From: an uncultured Anaerolineaceae bacterium
GTDB lineage: Bacteria > Chloroflexota > Anaerolineae > Anaerolineales > Anaerolineaceae
Direction: 5' to 3'
Length of the DNA: 64,000 bases
Assembly (NCBI GenBank): GCA_937897615.1
Contig: CALCNO010000032.1
Span: 1 to 64,000, forward strand
The position numbers and the translations under genes were made by a program. Below the pieces are notes generated by a model. It made no database searches. It saw only the letters and a list, made by a program, of their open reading frames with translations, and was not told where the DNA came from. Shown here in pieces: positions 9,497 to 18,096 of the stretch (position 1 is the first letter of the stretch; every line of letters begins with the position of its first letter).

Positions 9497-12250
9497 ATGG
9501 CAAACGTAAAGAGATTTCTCCCCATTGGTCTTTCACTGCTGGCGATTGCGGCGATGTGCTTTTTGCAGGCATGCACAGTGACGCCCGATACCGGCACTGG
9601 CGACGCCACCACTGAACCCAGCCTGCCGCAGCCCAAAGCCCTCAGCGATGCCGGTGAGATCGAACTGCTCAATGCCATTGATGCCGCCGCCTCCGGTCGT
9701 GAGGACGTGCTGGCTTTTCTGCTGTACCGCGTGACCATTGACCACGTGCAATATTCCGACGACAAGTCCCTGGCTCTGGTGTGGATCGCGCTGGTGGACC
9801 GCACCACCGGCCTGCTGCAACCCGGCGAACCCGGCCTGGTGATTGCTCACCGCACCGGCGACAGCACCGCTCCCTGGCGCATTGTTTTCCAGGTGGATAC
9901 CGATTTTGCCGCTGAGTTGCAGGCGCTGCCGGAGAAGCTGATCTCTGCCGAGGAGCGCGAGCATTACATGCCGGCGATCCAGCAGGAGCAAAAGGCCGGC
10001 ACCGTCTATACCGGCTATCATTTACCCTGGGCCAACGGGCAAACGGTGTACCTCACCGGTTCCATCGGCCATGTGTACACCTACAAATCCTGCCCCTCCA
10101 CCTGCCTCTATGCTTTCGATTTCGCCAACGGCACCATGTTCCCGGTGCGCGCCGCCAAACGCGGCACGGTCAAATACGCCGCCTGGCAGTATGAGAACGG
10201 CAATACCTCCAACGCCAATTATTTAGTTCTGGAAGATACCAGCACCACCCCCACCACCTACCAGGTGTACTACCATCTGGCGCAGAACAGCATCCCCACG
10301 GCTTTACGCCAGGTGGGGGCGCAGGTGGCGCAGGGGCAGTTCATCGGTAATGCGGATGATACGGGCTACTCTTCCGGCAACCATCTGCATTTCCATGTGC
10401 ACACCAGCGCCAACTCTGTTTGGGGCACTTCGGTGGATATCGTGTTCGATGAGGTCACCGTCAACGGCGGGCGCCCGCGCACCTGCGCCGAGGCCGAGGC
10501 CTACCCGGAACTGGGCAGCCAGTGTATGCCGGGCAACAAGTATGTTTCTGCCAATGCCGATGCCGAACCCCCTACCGGCGGTATCACCAGCCCCTCGCCG
10601 TACACTACCATCACCTCACCGGTGCTCAATGTGAGCGGCTGGATGAAGGACGATGTGAAGATCTGGCGCGGGCAGCTTTACTACAATACCGGCAGCGGCT
10701 GGAGCGCCATCGGCAACGAGATCACTTCCTCCCCCTTCACTGAGGATATTGACCTGTGCGCCGCGGGCATCCCCGATGGCAAACTCTTCCTCTCCATCAA
10801 GGTGCAGGATGAGGCCGGCAAGTTCTCCGAGGGCACCCAGGGGCTGACCGAACTGACCAAGGCGTATGCCTGCCCATCTGCCCCGCCGGTGTGTACCGTG
10901 GGCGAAAACCAGGTGGCGCTCTACACCGCGGCTGATTTTCAGGGCCTGTGCCAGGTGTTGGATATTGGCGATTATGCCAACCTGGCGGCGCTGCCAACAA
11001 ACTTCCTTGACAATACCTTTTCTCTTCAGGTGGGGGCGGGCGTTTCTGCCGTGCTCTACCCGGAGACCGATTTCAACGGCCTGCTGGAACTCTTCCAGGA
11101 TGGCGATGCCGACCTTTCCGACAATGTGATCGGCGCCGCCACGGCCGGTTCGCTGCGGGTGATGCCGCGCATCGTGCCGCCGGTTCCAGCCACGCTGACC
11201 CTGCCGGAGGTGATCACCGACGCTACCGACCTGACCTTGCAATGGGAGGTGGCGGACGAAGTGGAAACCAGCAGCCAGCTCAGCGGCCCCAATGAGTACA
11301 GCAACACGCAGGACTGGCAAAGCGGCAAAAGCTGGTATGTGGGCGTGCTGCCTGCCGGCGATTACACCTGGACCTTGACGGAGCGCAACCTGGCGGGCAC
11401 CACCAGCGTCACCCAGGAATTCAGCGTGGTAGAAAAAGCCGCGCCGCCTTCCTCTCAACTGGACGATCTGCCGCTGATGGTCAATTCCAGCGCAGTGATG
11501 CTCACCTGGAAGGTGCTTTCCGATGAACAAAGCATTGACCACTTCAACCTCCAGTACCGCATCCAGGGGCAGGAGTGGCAGGAACTCCCGGATGAACCCG
11601 GTAAAAGCGTGCGCCAGTTCCTCTTCTGGGGTACCCCCGATACCACGATGGAATTCCGCCTGCAGGCCGTGGACGACCAGGGCAACATCGAAGAGTTCAA
11701 TACCATCCCGGAGACTGTGACCACCTTCAACAGCCTGTGCAGCGCTGATGAATATGAAGGCAGCGAAGCCAGCGATAACACGATGGAAGGCGCTGCGCAG
11801 ATCGCCGCCGGCGATACCCAGACCCACAACTGGTGCGGTGCCGCAGACGTGGACTGGCTGACCTTTAGCGCCACGCAGGGCGACCAGTTCCGCCTGACCA
11901 GCAAAGCGGTGGATTTGGCCTCGGCGGCGCGCATCACGCTTTACGAAGCCGATGGCAGTACGCTTATTGGCTCTGCTCAGCCGGCCACGGCGGATTCTGA
12001 AGCCGTGCTGGATTGGACGGCCCCGCAGGATGGCGTTTATGTGCTCAAGCTGGAACCAGCCGACAGCCGCATCGCCGGGCAGGATACACGCTACACCATC
12101 AACCTGGCCTCAAGGAGCACCGTGCAGCCCACTACCGTGATATGCGGCTCGGCGGCGCTGCCGGCACTGCTGGGCGGTGGTTACCTGGTGGCCAAGCGTG
12201 CCAAAAAGGCGCAGGCCAAGCGCATGCGCGCCAAGAACATGGGCTGGTAG
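9497..12250 (+). CDS. Large lipoprotein: M23-type peptidase, beta/gamma-crystallin, Ig-like and PPC domains
   Basis: About 917 residues from the ATG at 9497; the frame also opens at a GTG at 9467, but only 9497 has a GAGGT site at good spacing and puts the lipoprotein signal (lipobox FLQAC) at the N-terminus. Next come a globular region, an M23/LytM-like domain with the C-terminal motif HLHFHVH and a candidate first pair (GHVYTYK... YAFDFANG), a beta/gamma-crystallin-like double motif (VALYTAADFQGLCQVLDIG, AVLYPETDFNGLLELFQDG), Ig/fibronectin-like repeats, and a PPC-type domain. It ends in a hydrophobic segment followed by a strongly basic tail. Probably it acts on peptidoglycan at the cell surface; the first zinc ligand is not certain. 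Confidence 0.82.
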   Translation: MANVKRFLPIGLSLLAIAAMCFLQACTVTPDTGTGDATTEPSLPQPKALSDAGEIELLNAIDAAASGREDVLAFLLYRVTIDHVQYSDDKSLALVWIALVDRTTGLLQPGEPGLVIAHRTGDSTAPWRIVFQVDTDFAAELQALPEKLISAEEREHYMPAIQQEQKAGTVYTGYHLPWANGQTVYLTGSIGHVYTYKSCPSTCLYAFDFANGTMFPVRAAKRGTVKYAAWQYENGNTSNANYLVLEDTSTTPTTYQVYYHLAQNSIPTALRQVGAQVAQGQFIGNADDTGYSSGNHLHFHVHTSANSVWGTSVDIVFDEVTVNGGRPRTCAEAEAYPELGSQCMPGNKYVSANADAEPPTGGITSPSPYTTITSPVLNVSGWMKDDVKIWRGQLYYNTGSGWSAIGNEITSSPFTEDIDLCAAGIPDGKLFLSIKVQDEAGKFSEGTQGLTELTKAYACPSAPPVCTVGENQVALYTAADFQGLCQVLDIGDYANLAALPTNFLDNTFSLQVGAGVSAVLYPETDFNGLLELFQDGDADLSDNVIGAATAGSLRVMPRIVPPVPATLTLPEVITDATDLTLQWEVADEVETSSQLSGPNEYSNTQDWQSGKSWYVGVLPAGDYTWTLTERNLAGTTSVTQEFSVVEKAAPPSSQLDDLPLMVNSSAVMLTWKVLSDEQSIDHFNLQYRIQGQEWQELPDEPGKSVRQFLFWGTPDTTMEFRLQAVDDQGNIEEFNTIPETVTTFNSLCSADEYEGSEASDNTMEGAAQIAAGDTQTHNWCGAADVDWLTFSATQGDQFRLTSKAVDLASAARITLYEADGSTLIGSAQPATADSEAVLDWTAPQDGVYVLKLEPADSRIAGQDTRYTINLASRSTVQPTTVICGSAALPALLGGGYLVAKRAKKAQAKRMRAKNMGW

Positions 12251-12370
12251 CACAGTATTTTTAGGAGTTGATCTTTAGCGCCCTGGCGGGGCCCTCCATC
12301 CCTGCCAGGGAGATTTTTTTCTTCATGGTAGAATGTGTGCGACGCTGATTCTTTTACAAGGATACCCCCC

Positions 12371-13159
12371 ATGCCCATACTGACGATTACCACCGATTTT
12401 GGCACCAAGGACGGCTTTGCCCCCACCATGAAGGGCGTGATCTGGTCGATCAACCCCGCGATCCAGATCGCCGATATCACCCACGAGGTGTCTCCGCAGA
12501 ACGTGCTGGAAGGCGCCATTGCGCTGTGGCGGGCGGCGCCTTTCTTCCCGGCGGGCACGGTGCATGTGGCGGTGATCGATCCCGGCGTGGGCACGCACCG
12601 CCGCCCGATGGCGGCGCGCATTGGCGGGCACTATTTTGTCGGCCCGGATAACGGCCTTTTCACGCCGTTCATCGAAGACGCGCGTGCCAAAGGCGAGGCG
12701 TGTACTTTCATTGATCTCGATAAACCGCAGTACTGGCTGGCTAACGTGAGCCACACCTTCCACGGGCGCGATATCTTTGCCCCCGCTGGGGCGCACCTGG
12801 CCAACGGTGTGCGCCTGGAAGACATGGGCACGCTGTTTGATGACCCCGTGCTGCTGGTCCTGCCCAAACCGGAAAAGACCGCACGCGGCTTTCGCGCCCA
12901 CATCACCGTGGTAGATGCCTTTGGCAACCTTACCACCGACCTGCCCGGCGCGGCTCTGAACGGCCGTCCGGTGCGCGTGAGCCTCAAGGGTCATACCATC
13001 CAAGCGCTTTCCCCGTCTTATGGCCACCAGCCGGTGGGTACGGTGGTAGCGCTCGTAGACAGCGAGGGCTTTCTGGAAGTGGCGGTGGTCAACGGCAGCG
13101 GCGCAAGAACGCTGGGTGCCGCCGTGGGCGATGTGGTGGAAGTGGTTTTCAGCGACTAA
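12371..13159 (+). CDS. SAM hydrolase (adenosine-forming), DUF62 family
   Basis: A 262-residue member of the S-adenosyl-L-methionine hydroxide adenosyltransferase family (DUF62, related to the SalL/fluorinase fold). The family splits SAM with water into adenosine and methionine. Motifs seen: ITTDFGTKDGF at the N-terminus, HVAVIDPGVGT, FVGPDNGLFTP, THTFHGRDIFAPAGAHL-like (here SHTFHGRDIFAPAGAHL) and VDAFGNLTTDL. The start is the ATG at 12371 with AAGGA upstream; the frame also opens at a GTG at 12335, which lacks support. It sits next to an ECF transporter, so imported or recycled nucleoside or methionine compounds are a reasonable guess. Confidence 0.92.
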   Translation: MPILTITTDFGTKDGFAPTMKGVIWSINPAIQIADITHEVSPQNVLEGAIALWRAAPFFPAGTVHVAVIDPGVGTHRRPMAARIGGHYFVGPDNGLFTPFIEDARAKGEACTFIDLDKPQYWLANVSHTFHGRDIFAPAGAHLANGVRLEDMGTLFDDPVLLVLPKPEKTARGFRAHITVVDAFGNLTTDLPGAALNGRPVRVSLKGHTIQALSPSYGHQPVGTVVALVDSEGFLEVAVVNGSGARTLGAAVGDVVEVVFSD

Positions 13160-13255
13160 TTTTCACCAGTTGACTGGACAACTGTAACGATTTTTGCGGG
13201 ATGGTGTTATCATAATCTGAGTGAACTCATCCCACAAATCTAGGAGGATTTGAAA

Positions 13256-13819
13256 ATGAAAGGACTGTTCAAAGTTACCACCCGCACCATCGTAGCCGCA
13301 GGACTCGGCGCAGCACTTTTTGCTCTCTTATTCATGTATGTGAAGGTGCCGTCCTGGGTGCCTGAAACCAGCTTCCAGACCGCTTACGGCCTGAGCGCGT
13401 TCTTCGGCGCTCTCTTTGGCCCCATTGCCTCCGGCCTGATGGCCTTCATCGGCCATGCAGTTAGCGATGCCGTGCAGTATGGTTCCCCCTGGTGGAGTTG
13501 GGTGATCGCCTCCGGCGTTGCCAGCTTTATCTTCGGCTTTGCCTTCAAACGCACCCGTGTTGAAGAGGGCGCCTTCGGGTTGAAAGATATCTTCACCTTC
13601 AACCTCATCCAGATCCTTGGCAACGCCCTGGCCTGGCTGGTGGTTGCCCCCGTGCTGGATATCGTCATCTATGCCGAGCCTGCCAACAAGGTCTTCGTTC
13701 AGGGCGCAGTGGCCTGCATGATGAACATCATCAGCGCCGGCGTCATCGGCACCCTGCTGCTGATTGCCTATGCTGCCACCCGCACCAAGAAGGGCAGCCT
13801 GAGCAAAAAAGCCGACTAA
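13256..13819 (+). CDS. ECF transporter S component, UPF0397-like
   Basis: A 187-residue integral membrane protein with five or six helices. Start, length and motifs (FGALFGPIASGLMAFIGHAVSDA, WWSWVIASGVASFIFGF, FNLIQILGNALAWLVVAPVLD) match the UPF0397 group of substrate-binding (S) subunits of energy-coupling-factor importers. The ATG at 13256 has AGGAGG 8 nt upstream. A terminator follows at 13841-13873, then the fused ATPase and the T subunit, so S can be made in excess over the energising module. The substrate is not known; the SAM hydrolase neighbour hints at an adenosine- or methionine-type compound. Confidence 0.85.
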   Translation: MKGLFKVTTRTIVAAGLGAALFALLFMYVKVPSWVPETSFQTAYGLSAFFGALFGPIASGLMAFIGHAVSDAVQYGSPWWSWVIASGVASFIFGFAFKRTRVEEGAFGLKDIFTFNLIQILGNALAWLVVAPVLDIVIYAEPANKVFVQGAVACMMNIISAGVIGTLLLIAYAATRTKKGSLSKKAD

Positions 13820-13840
13820 TCTTTGCATTTCAGCCGATCA

Positions 13841-13873
13841 GATGGCAGCCAAAACTGGCTGCCATCTTTTTTT
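13841..13873 (+). terminator. Intrinsic terminator between the S and A/T genes
   Basis: A perfect 10-bp stem (GATGGCAGCC / GGCTGCCATC) with a 6-nt loop and seven T. It splits the ECF cluster into two transcripts, or acts as a partial terminator within one. Confidence 0.85.
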
Positions 13874-13934
13874 GGTGGTCACATGCCCGGACTTGTGAGA
13901 TAATCGGGAGATACCATCCCTGAAAGTTACGCCG

Positions 13935-15641
13935 ATGACACCTGAACCAATCATCGAATTCGATCACTTCACCTTCCAGTATTACTCGCAGGCGGAGCCG
14001 ACCCTTCGCGATATTAACCTCAAGATTTACCCCGGCGAGAAGATCCTCATTGTCGGCCCCAGCGGCAGCGGCAAGAGCACCCTCAGCCACTGCCTCAACG
14101 GGCTGATCCCTTTTTACTACAAGGGCAACATCGAAGGCAGCCTCAAGATCAAGGGGCAGGAATCGCGCGATCTGGATATCTTCCGCCTTTCCAAGATCAT
14201 TGGCACCGTGCTGCAGGATTCGGACGGGCAGTTTGTGGGCCTCACGGTAGGGGAGGACATCGCCTTTGCGATGGAGAACGACTGCGTCGCTCATGACGAG
14301 ATGCACCGGCGCGTGAGCCGCGTGGCACAGATGGTGGGCATGGAAGCATTGGAGCACTCCTCGCCTTTTGAGCTTTCCGGCGGGCAAAAGCAGCGCACTT
14401 CGTTGGCCGGTGTGCTCATTGACGATGTGGACATCCTGCTCTTTGACGAACCGCTGGCCAACCTGGACCCGGCCACCGGCAAGACTGCCATCGAGATCAT
14501 TGACGACATTCACAAGCAGACCCAAAAGACCATTCTCATCATCGAGCACCGCCTGGAAGATGTGCTCCACCGCGAGGTGGACCGCGTGATCGTCATCAAC
14601 GACGGGCGCATCATTGCCGATATGAACGCGCACGAACTGGTGTGCTCGGACGTGCTGGTGAAGAACGGCATCCGCGAACCGCTCTACGTGACGGCGATGA
14701 AGTACGCCGGCATCAAGGTGACCCCGGCGATGCAACCCGGGCACATCTGGAGCCTGCGCACCGACGGTGTCAACGAAGCCATCCGCGCCTGGGATCGTTC
14801 GGTGCAGCACGCGGCGCCGCAGGCGCAGACCCCTATGCTGCTCAACACGGAGAGGGTTTCTTTTTCCTATGACGGCGTGCGCGCCACGCTGGAAGACATC
14901 ACCATTGACCTGCGTGAAGGTGAGATGGTGGCAATCGTGGGCAAGAACGGCGCCGGCAAATCCACCTTTTCCAAGCTGCTGGTGGGCTTTGAAAAGCCCG
15001 ATAAGGGCGCCATCCGTTACCGCGGTGACGACCTGCTGGGCAAGTCCATCAAGGAACGCGCCGAATTCATCGGGCTGGTGATGCAGAACCCCAACCAGAT
15101 GATCTCTAAAAATCTGATCTACGATGAAGTGGCGCTGGGGCTGCGCATGCGCAATGTGCCGGAGGAAGAGATCCGCCCGCGCGTGGAGAAAGTGCTTAAA
15201 GTGTGCGGGCTGGCACCTTTTGTGGAGTGGCCCATCTCAGCCCTCAGCTACGGGCAAAAGAAACGTGTGACCATTGCCGCCATTCTGGTGCTTGACCCCA
15301 CCGTGCTCATCCTGGATGAGCCCACCGCCGGGCAGGATTACCGCCATTACAGCGAGATCATGGATTTTCTGCGCGAGATCAACCGCCTGGGCATCACCAT
15401 CATCCTCATCACCCACGACATGCACCTGATGCTGGAATACACCCCGCGTGCCGTTGTGCTGGCGGGCGGGCACAAAATTGCCGATACGGCGGCCTCGGTG
15501 GTGCTGACGGACGAGAAGGTGATCCGCGAGGCCAATCTCAAAGAGACATCGCTGTATCACCTGGCGCAGTTGGCCGGTATCCCCGATGGCACACGCTTTG
15601 TGCAGGACTTCATTGACTACGAAAGGTCGTTGTCCAAATGA
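13935..15641 (+). CDS. ECF transporter ATPase with two fused nucleotide-binding domains
   Basis: A 568-residue protein with two ABC ATPase domains in one chain, equal to EcfA and EcfA' of other ECF systems. Domain 1 (about 1-245): Walker A GPSGSGKST, signature LSGGQKQR, Walker B ILLFDEPLANLDP. Domain 2 (about 295-568): Walker A GKNGAGKST, signature changed to LSYGQKKR, Walker B VLILDEPTAGQD. It energises import through the T subunit, whose start codon overlaps this stop (ATGA). The altered second signature suggests the two ATP sites are not equal. Confidence 0.93.
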   Translation: MTPEPIIEFDHFTFQYYSQAEPTLRDINLKIYPGEKILIVGPSGSGKSTLSHCLNGLIPFYYKGNIEGSLKIKGQESRDLDIFRLSKIIGTVLQDSDGQFVGLTVGEDIAFAMENDCVAHDEMHRRVSRVAQMVGMEALEHSSPFELSGGQKQRTSLAGVLIDDVDILLFDEPLANLDPATGKTAIEIIDDIHKQTQKTILIIEHRLEDVLHREVDRVIVINDGRIIADMNAHELVCSDVLVKNGIREPLYVTAMKYAGIKVTPAMQPGHIWSLRTDGVNEAIRAWDRSVQHAAPQAQTPMLLNTERVSFSYDGVRATLEDITIDLREGEMVAIVGKNGAGKSTFSKLLVGFEKPDKGAIRYRGDDLLGKSIKERAEFIGLVMQNPNQMISKNLIYDEVALGLRMRNVPEEEIRPRVEKVLKVCGLAPFVEWPISALSYGQKKRVTIAAILVLDPTVLILDEPTAGQDYRHYSEIMDFLREINRLGITIILITHDMHLMLEYTPRAVVLAGGHKIADTAASVVLTDEKVIREANLKETSLYHLAQLAGIPDGTRFVQDFIDYERSLSK

Positions 15642-16471
15642 AGGACAGGCTCTTTTCCTACAACTATCAGGATACGCTGGTACACCGCCTTTCCGGCCTC
15701 ACCAAGCTGGTCTGTTTTCTGCTGCTCACCTTTGCCATCATGTTCTCCTTCGACCTGCGCGTTATTCTGGCGGCGCTGGTCTTCTCGGTGATCCTGCTGT
15801 GGATCTCGCGCATTAAGTTCAGCCAGATCAAGCTGATGGTGCTCTACGTGCTCGTCTTCGTGCTCATCAACGCTGTGATTACCTTCTTCTTTTCGCCGGA
15901 GCAGGGTGTGGAAATCTACGGCACGCGCCATGTGATTGCCAACCTGTGGGGCAAAGTGGCGCTCACCCAGGAACAGGTGCTGTATCAGGTGACGCAGTTC
16001 TTCAAGTATTTTTCCGTCATTCCGCTGGGGATCATCTTTCTCTTTACCACCAATCCCAGTGAGTTTGCGTCTTCACTGAACAAGGTGGGGGTCAATTACA
16101 AGGCGGCCTTTGCCTTTTCGCTCACGCTGCGCTACTTCCCGGACGTGCAGCGCGTCTATCATGACATCAACCAGGCGCAGCAGGCCCGCGGGCTGGAAAT
16201 GTCTGGCAAGGCCTCACTCGGCAGCCGCTTCAAGAATTCGCTGGTGATCGTCATCCCGCTGATCTTTTCCACCCTGGAACGCATCGAGGTGATCACCAAC
16301 GCCATGGACCTGCGCGGGTTTGGCAAGGGCAAGCGCCGCACCTGGTTCACGCGCAGTAATTTGCAGCGCCGTGATTACATCTCTATTCTTGTTTCGGCGG
16401 TTATTCTGGGCATCACTGTGGCGGTGTCGGTGTTCATCAATCACAGCCGCTTTTACAACCCATTCATCTAA
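15638..16471 (+). CDS. ECF transporter T component (EcfT/CbiQ family)
   Basis: A 277-residue membrane protein of the CbiQ/EcfT family with about five helices. The cytoplasmic coupling segments are visible: QQARGLEMSGKASLGSR (the Ala-Arg-Gly motif) and MDLRGFGKGKRRTW. It links the S subunit to the double ATPase. Its ATG overlaps the ATPase stop by 4 nt, so the two are translationally coupled. Confidence 0.9.
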   Translation: MKDRLFSYNYQDTLVHRLSGLTKLVCFLLLTFAIMFSFDLRVILAALVFSVILLWISRIKFSQIKLMVLYVLVFVLINAVITFFFSPEQGVEIYGTRHVIANLWGKVALTQEQVLYQVTQFFKYFSVIPLGIIFLFTTNPSEFASSLNKVGVNYKAAFAFSLTLRYFPDVQRVYHDINQAQQARGLEMSGKASLGSRFKNSLVIVIPLIFSTLERIEVITNAMDLRGFGKGKRRTWFTRSNLQRRDYISILVSAVILGITVAVSVFINHSRFYNPFI

Positions 16472-16538
16472 AGTCTCTCGAGCGACCGGATGGGTGCGCA
16501 CACAAAGGGTTCTGATTTATCAGAAAGGATGCCATGCC

Positions 16539-17213
16539 TTGTATAAGCTCTCCCCTTCGCAACTGACCTTTGCCTGGGATGAATGCCCGCGTTGTTTTTA
16601 CCTCAAGGCAGTGCTGGGCATTGAGCGACCCTCGCAGCCCTTCCCCAAGATTTTCACGCGCATTGACGCGCTGATGAAGCGCCTGTTTGAAGGCCAGCCC
16701 ACCAGCACTCTCAGCCCGGAACTGCCCGCCGGCAGGGTAGCGCTGCAGGGCAAGTGGGTCACCTCGGCGCCCATCAGCTTCCCCGGCCTCAGCGCTTCCT
16801 GTTATATCAAGGGCGCCTTTGATTCGGTGCTGGCTTTTGATGACGGCAGCTATGCCGTGATCGACTTCAAGACCTCCAGCCCTTCACCAGACCATGTTGG
16901 TTTTTACGGACGGCAGTTGAGCGCCTATGCTTACGCTCTGGAGCACCCCGGCGAAAAGGCACTGCACCTATCCCCGGTGACGCGGCTGGGGCTGTTCTAC
17001 CTGGAGCCGCGCGATTTGTGCCCCGGGGCAGGCTGGCAGGAGCTGGTCTTTGAGAATGCGGCGGTCTGGCAGGAGTTGCCCAAGGATGAGGCGCAGTTCC
17101 TTGCCTTTATGCGCCAGGTGCTGGAGTTGCTCTCGCTGCCCGAGCCGCCGCCGGCAAGCCCTGAGTGCGGGTTCTGCACCTACCGCCAGGCAGCCAGAGA
17201 GCATGGATTGTAG
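16539..17213 (+). CDS. Cas4-like PD-(D/E)XK nuclease with cysteine cluster
   Basis: About 224 residues. The frame is open from 16320, inside the EcfT gene, but the best start is the TTG at 16539 with AAAGGA 9 nt upstream, just before conserved sequence. It has the RecB/Cas4 nuclease signature: D of FDSVLAFDDG, VIDFKTSS with the D...K pair, and the QLSAYAYALE (QxxxY) motif. Cysteines frame the domain (DECPRC near the N-terminus, ECGFC near the C-terminus), as in Fe-S-cluster nucleases. No CRISPR or recombination genes are nearby, so a DNA repair or defence role is only inferred. Confidence 0.82.
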   Translation: MYKLSPSQLTFAWDECPRCFYLKAVLGIERPSQPFPKIFTRIDALMKRLFEGQPTSTLSPELPAGRVALQGKWVTSAPISFPGLSASCYIKGAFDSVLAFDDGSYAVIDFKTSSPSPDHVGFYGRQLSAYAYALEHPGEKALHLSPVTRLGLFYLEPRDLCPGAGWQELVFENAAVWQELPKDEAQFLAFMRQVLELLSLPEPPPASPECGFCTYRQAAREHGL

Positions 17214-17244
17214 AATTTCCCCCGTAATTTTCGTGTTAAAAACC

Positions 17245-17272
17245 GTAGGGGCAATTCATGAATTGCCCCTAC
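17245..17272. repeat. GTAGGGG...CCCCTAC palindrome, copy 1
   Basis: A perfect 28-nt palindrome (GTAGGGGCAATTCA and its complement). It lies between the ends of two convergent genes (17213 + and 17291 -). A second copy with the same outer arms and a different centre is at 60981-61008. It could serve as a bidirectional terminator, but there is no long T run. Confidence 0.85.
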
Positions 17273-17290
17273 TTTGGTGGTTGTGCTTTG

Positions 17291-18085
17291 TTAGATATAC
17301 AGATCGCGTTTGTTGTAACTGATGTATGCCCCCACCAGGCAGCCCACGATGATCCCGGCCGAAAGCAGCAGGGAAATCCCGTCCAGGCTGCCATTGTGGA
17401 ACAGGTTGGTGGTGTCGTAATACTTAAAGGGGGTGAACCACTTGAGGAAATCCAGTTTTTCCTGCAAACCGGAAAAGACCGAAAGGAAATACGCCGCCAG
17501 GATGATGCCGATGGCGGTGGAGCCTGCCAGTTTATAACGCTTCATGGCACAGCCCAGCAGCAGCCCCAGCGCCAGAAAGATCAGTTCGATGATGAACATG
17601 GCCTGCATTTCCAGCGCCAAAAAGTCATAGAAGGCCTGGTCGGGGGAGTAATTTTGCACGGCCGCAATGGCCACCCCCCAGGTGATGAGCACGTACAGGA
17701 TGCAGTTGACCAGCGCCGCCAGCGCCTTGAAGGTGATCACGCGGTTGCGCGAGACCGGCAGCACCAGCGAGAATTCCACCGTCTTGCGGCGCTCTTCTTT
17801 GGAGATGATGTCGCTGCCCCACATAGCGGCCGCCATTGCGCCCATCATGAAGAAGAACACGCCCATCACCCCGTAGAAACCGCTCAATGTGATAAGGTTG
17901 AAAGAGCGCATGCTGAAGGCTTCCAGCAGTTCCTTGGGCATGGCTTCGATCACCTTGACCATGGATTCGTCGCCGGCAAATGCTGAGAATTTTGCCGAGG
18001 AGATGATGATCAGCAGGATCAGCACAACGCTCCAGGTGATCAGAGACTTGAGGTTGGCTTTTAGTTCGCGAAAAAAGATATTCAT
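17291..18085 (-). CDS. ABC-2 type transporter permease (second permease of the operon)
   Basis: A 264-residue membrane protein with six hydrophobic segments in the ABC-2 permease layout: an N-terminal helix (SLITWSVVLILLIIISSAKF), an extracytoplasmic loop, then a cluster of helices. AAGGAGG precedes the ATG, 12 nt past the stop of the upstream permease. With the ATPase at 18916-19788 it forms an exporter of unknown substrate. It is the last gene of the operon. Confidence 0.85.
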   Translation of the reverse strand: MNIFFRELKANLKSLITWSVVLILLIIISSAKFSAFAGDESMVKVIEAMPKELLEAFSMRSFNLITLSGFYGVMGVFFFMMGAMAAAMWGSDIISKEERRKTVEFSLVLPVSRNRVITFKALAALVNCILYVLITWGVAIAAVQNYSPDQAFYDFLALEMQAMFIIELIFLALGLLLGCAMKRYKLAGSTAIGIILAAYFLSVFSGLQEKLDFLKWFTPFKYYDTTNLFHNGSLDGISLLLSAGIIVGCLVGAYISYNKRDLYI

Positions 18086-18096
18086 GGCGCGCCTCC

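Noticed and set aside
10080..10420. M23 domain as inactive because the common H-x3-D His is missing
   Set aside because: A His 16 residues before the Asp (GHVYTYK...AFDF) could serve, as in the longer-spaced M23 subgroup, so loss of activity is not claimed.
12909..14810. 326-residue open frame on the minus strand over the ECF ATPase
   Set aside because: Covers conserved Walker and signature motifs of the forward gene, so it is a shadow.
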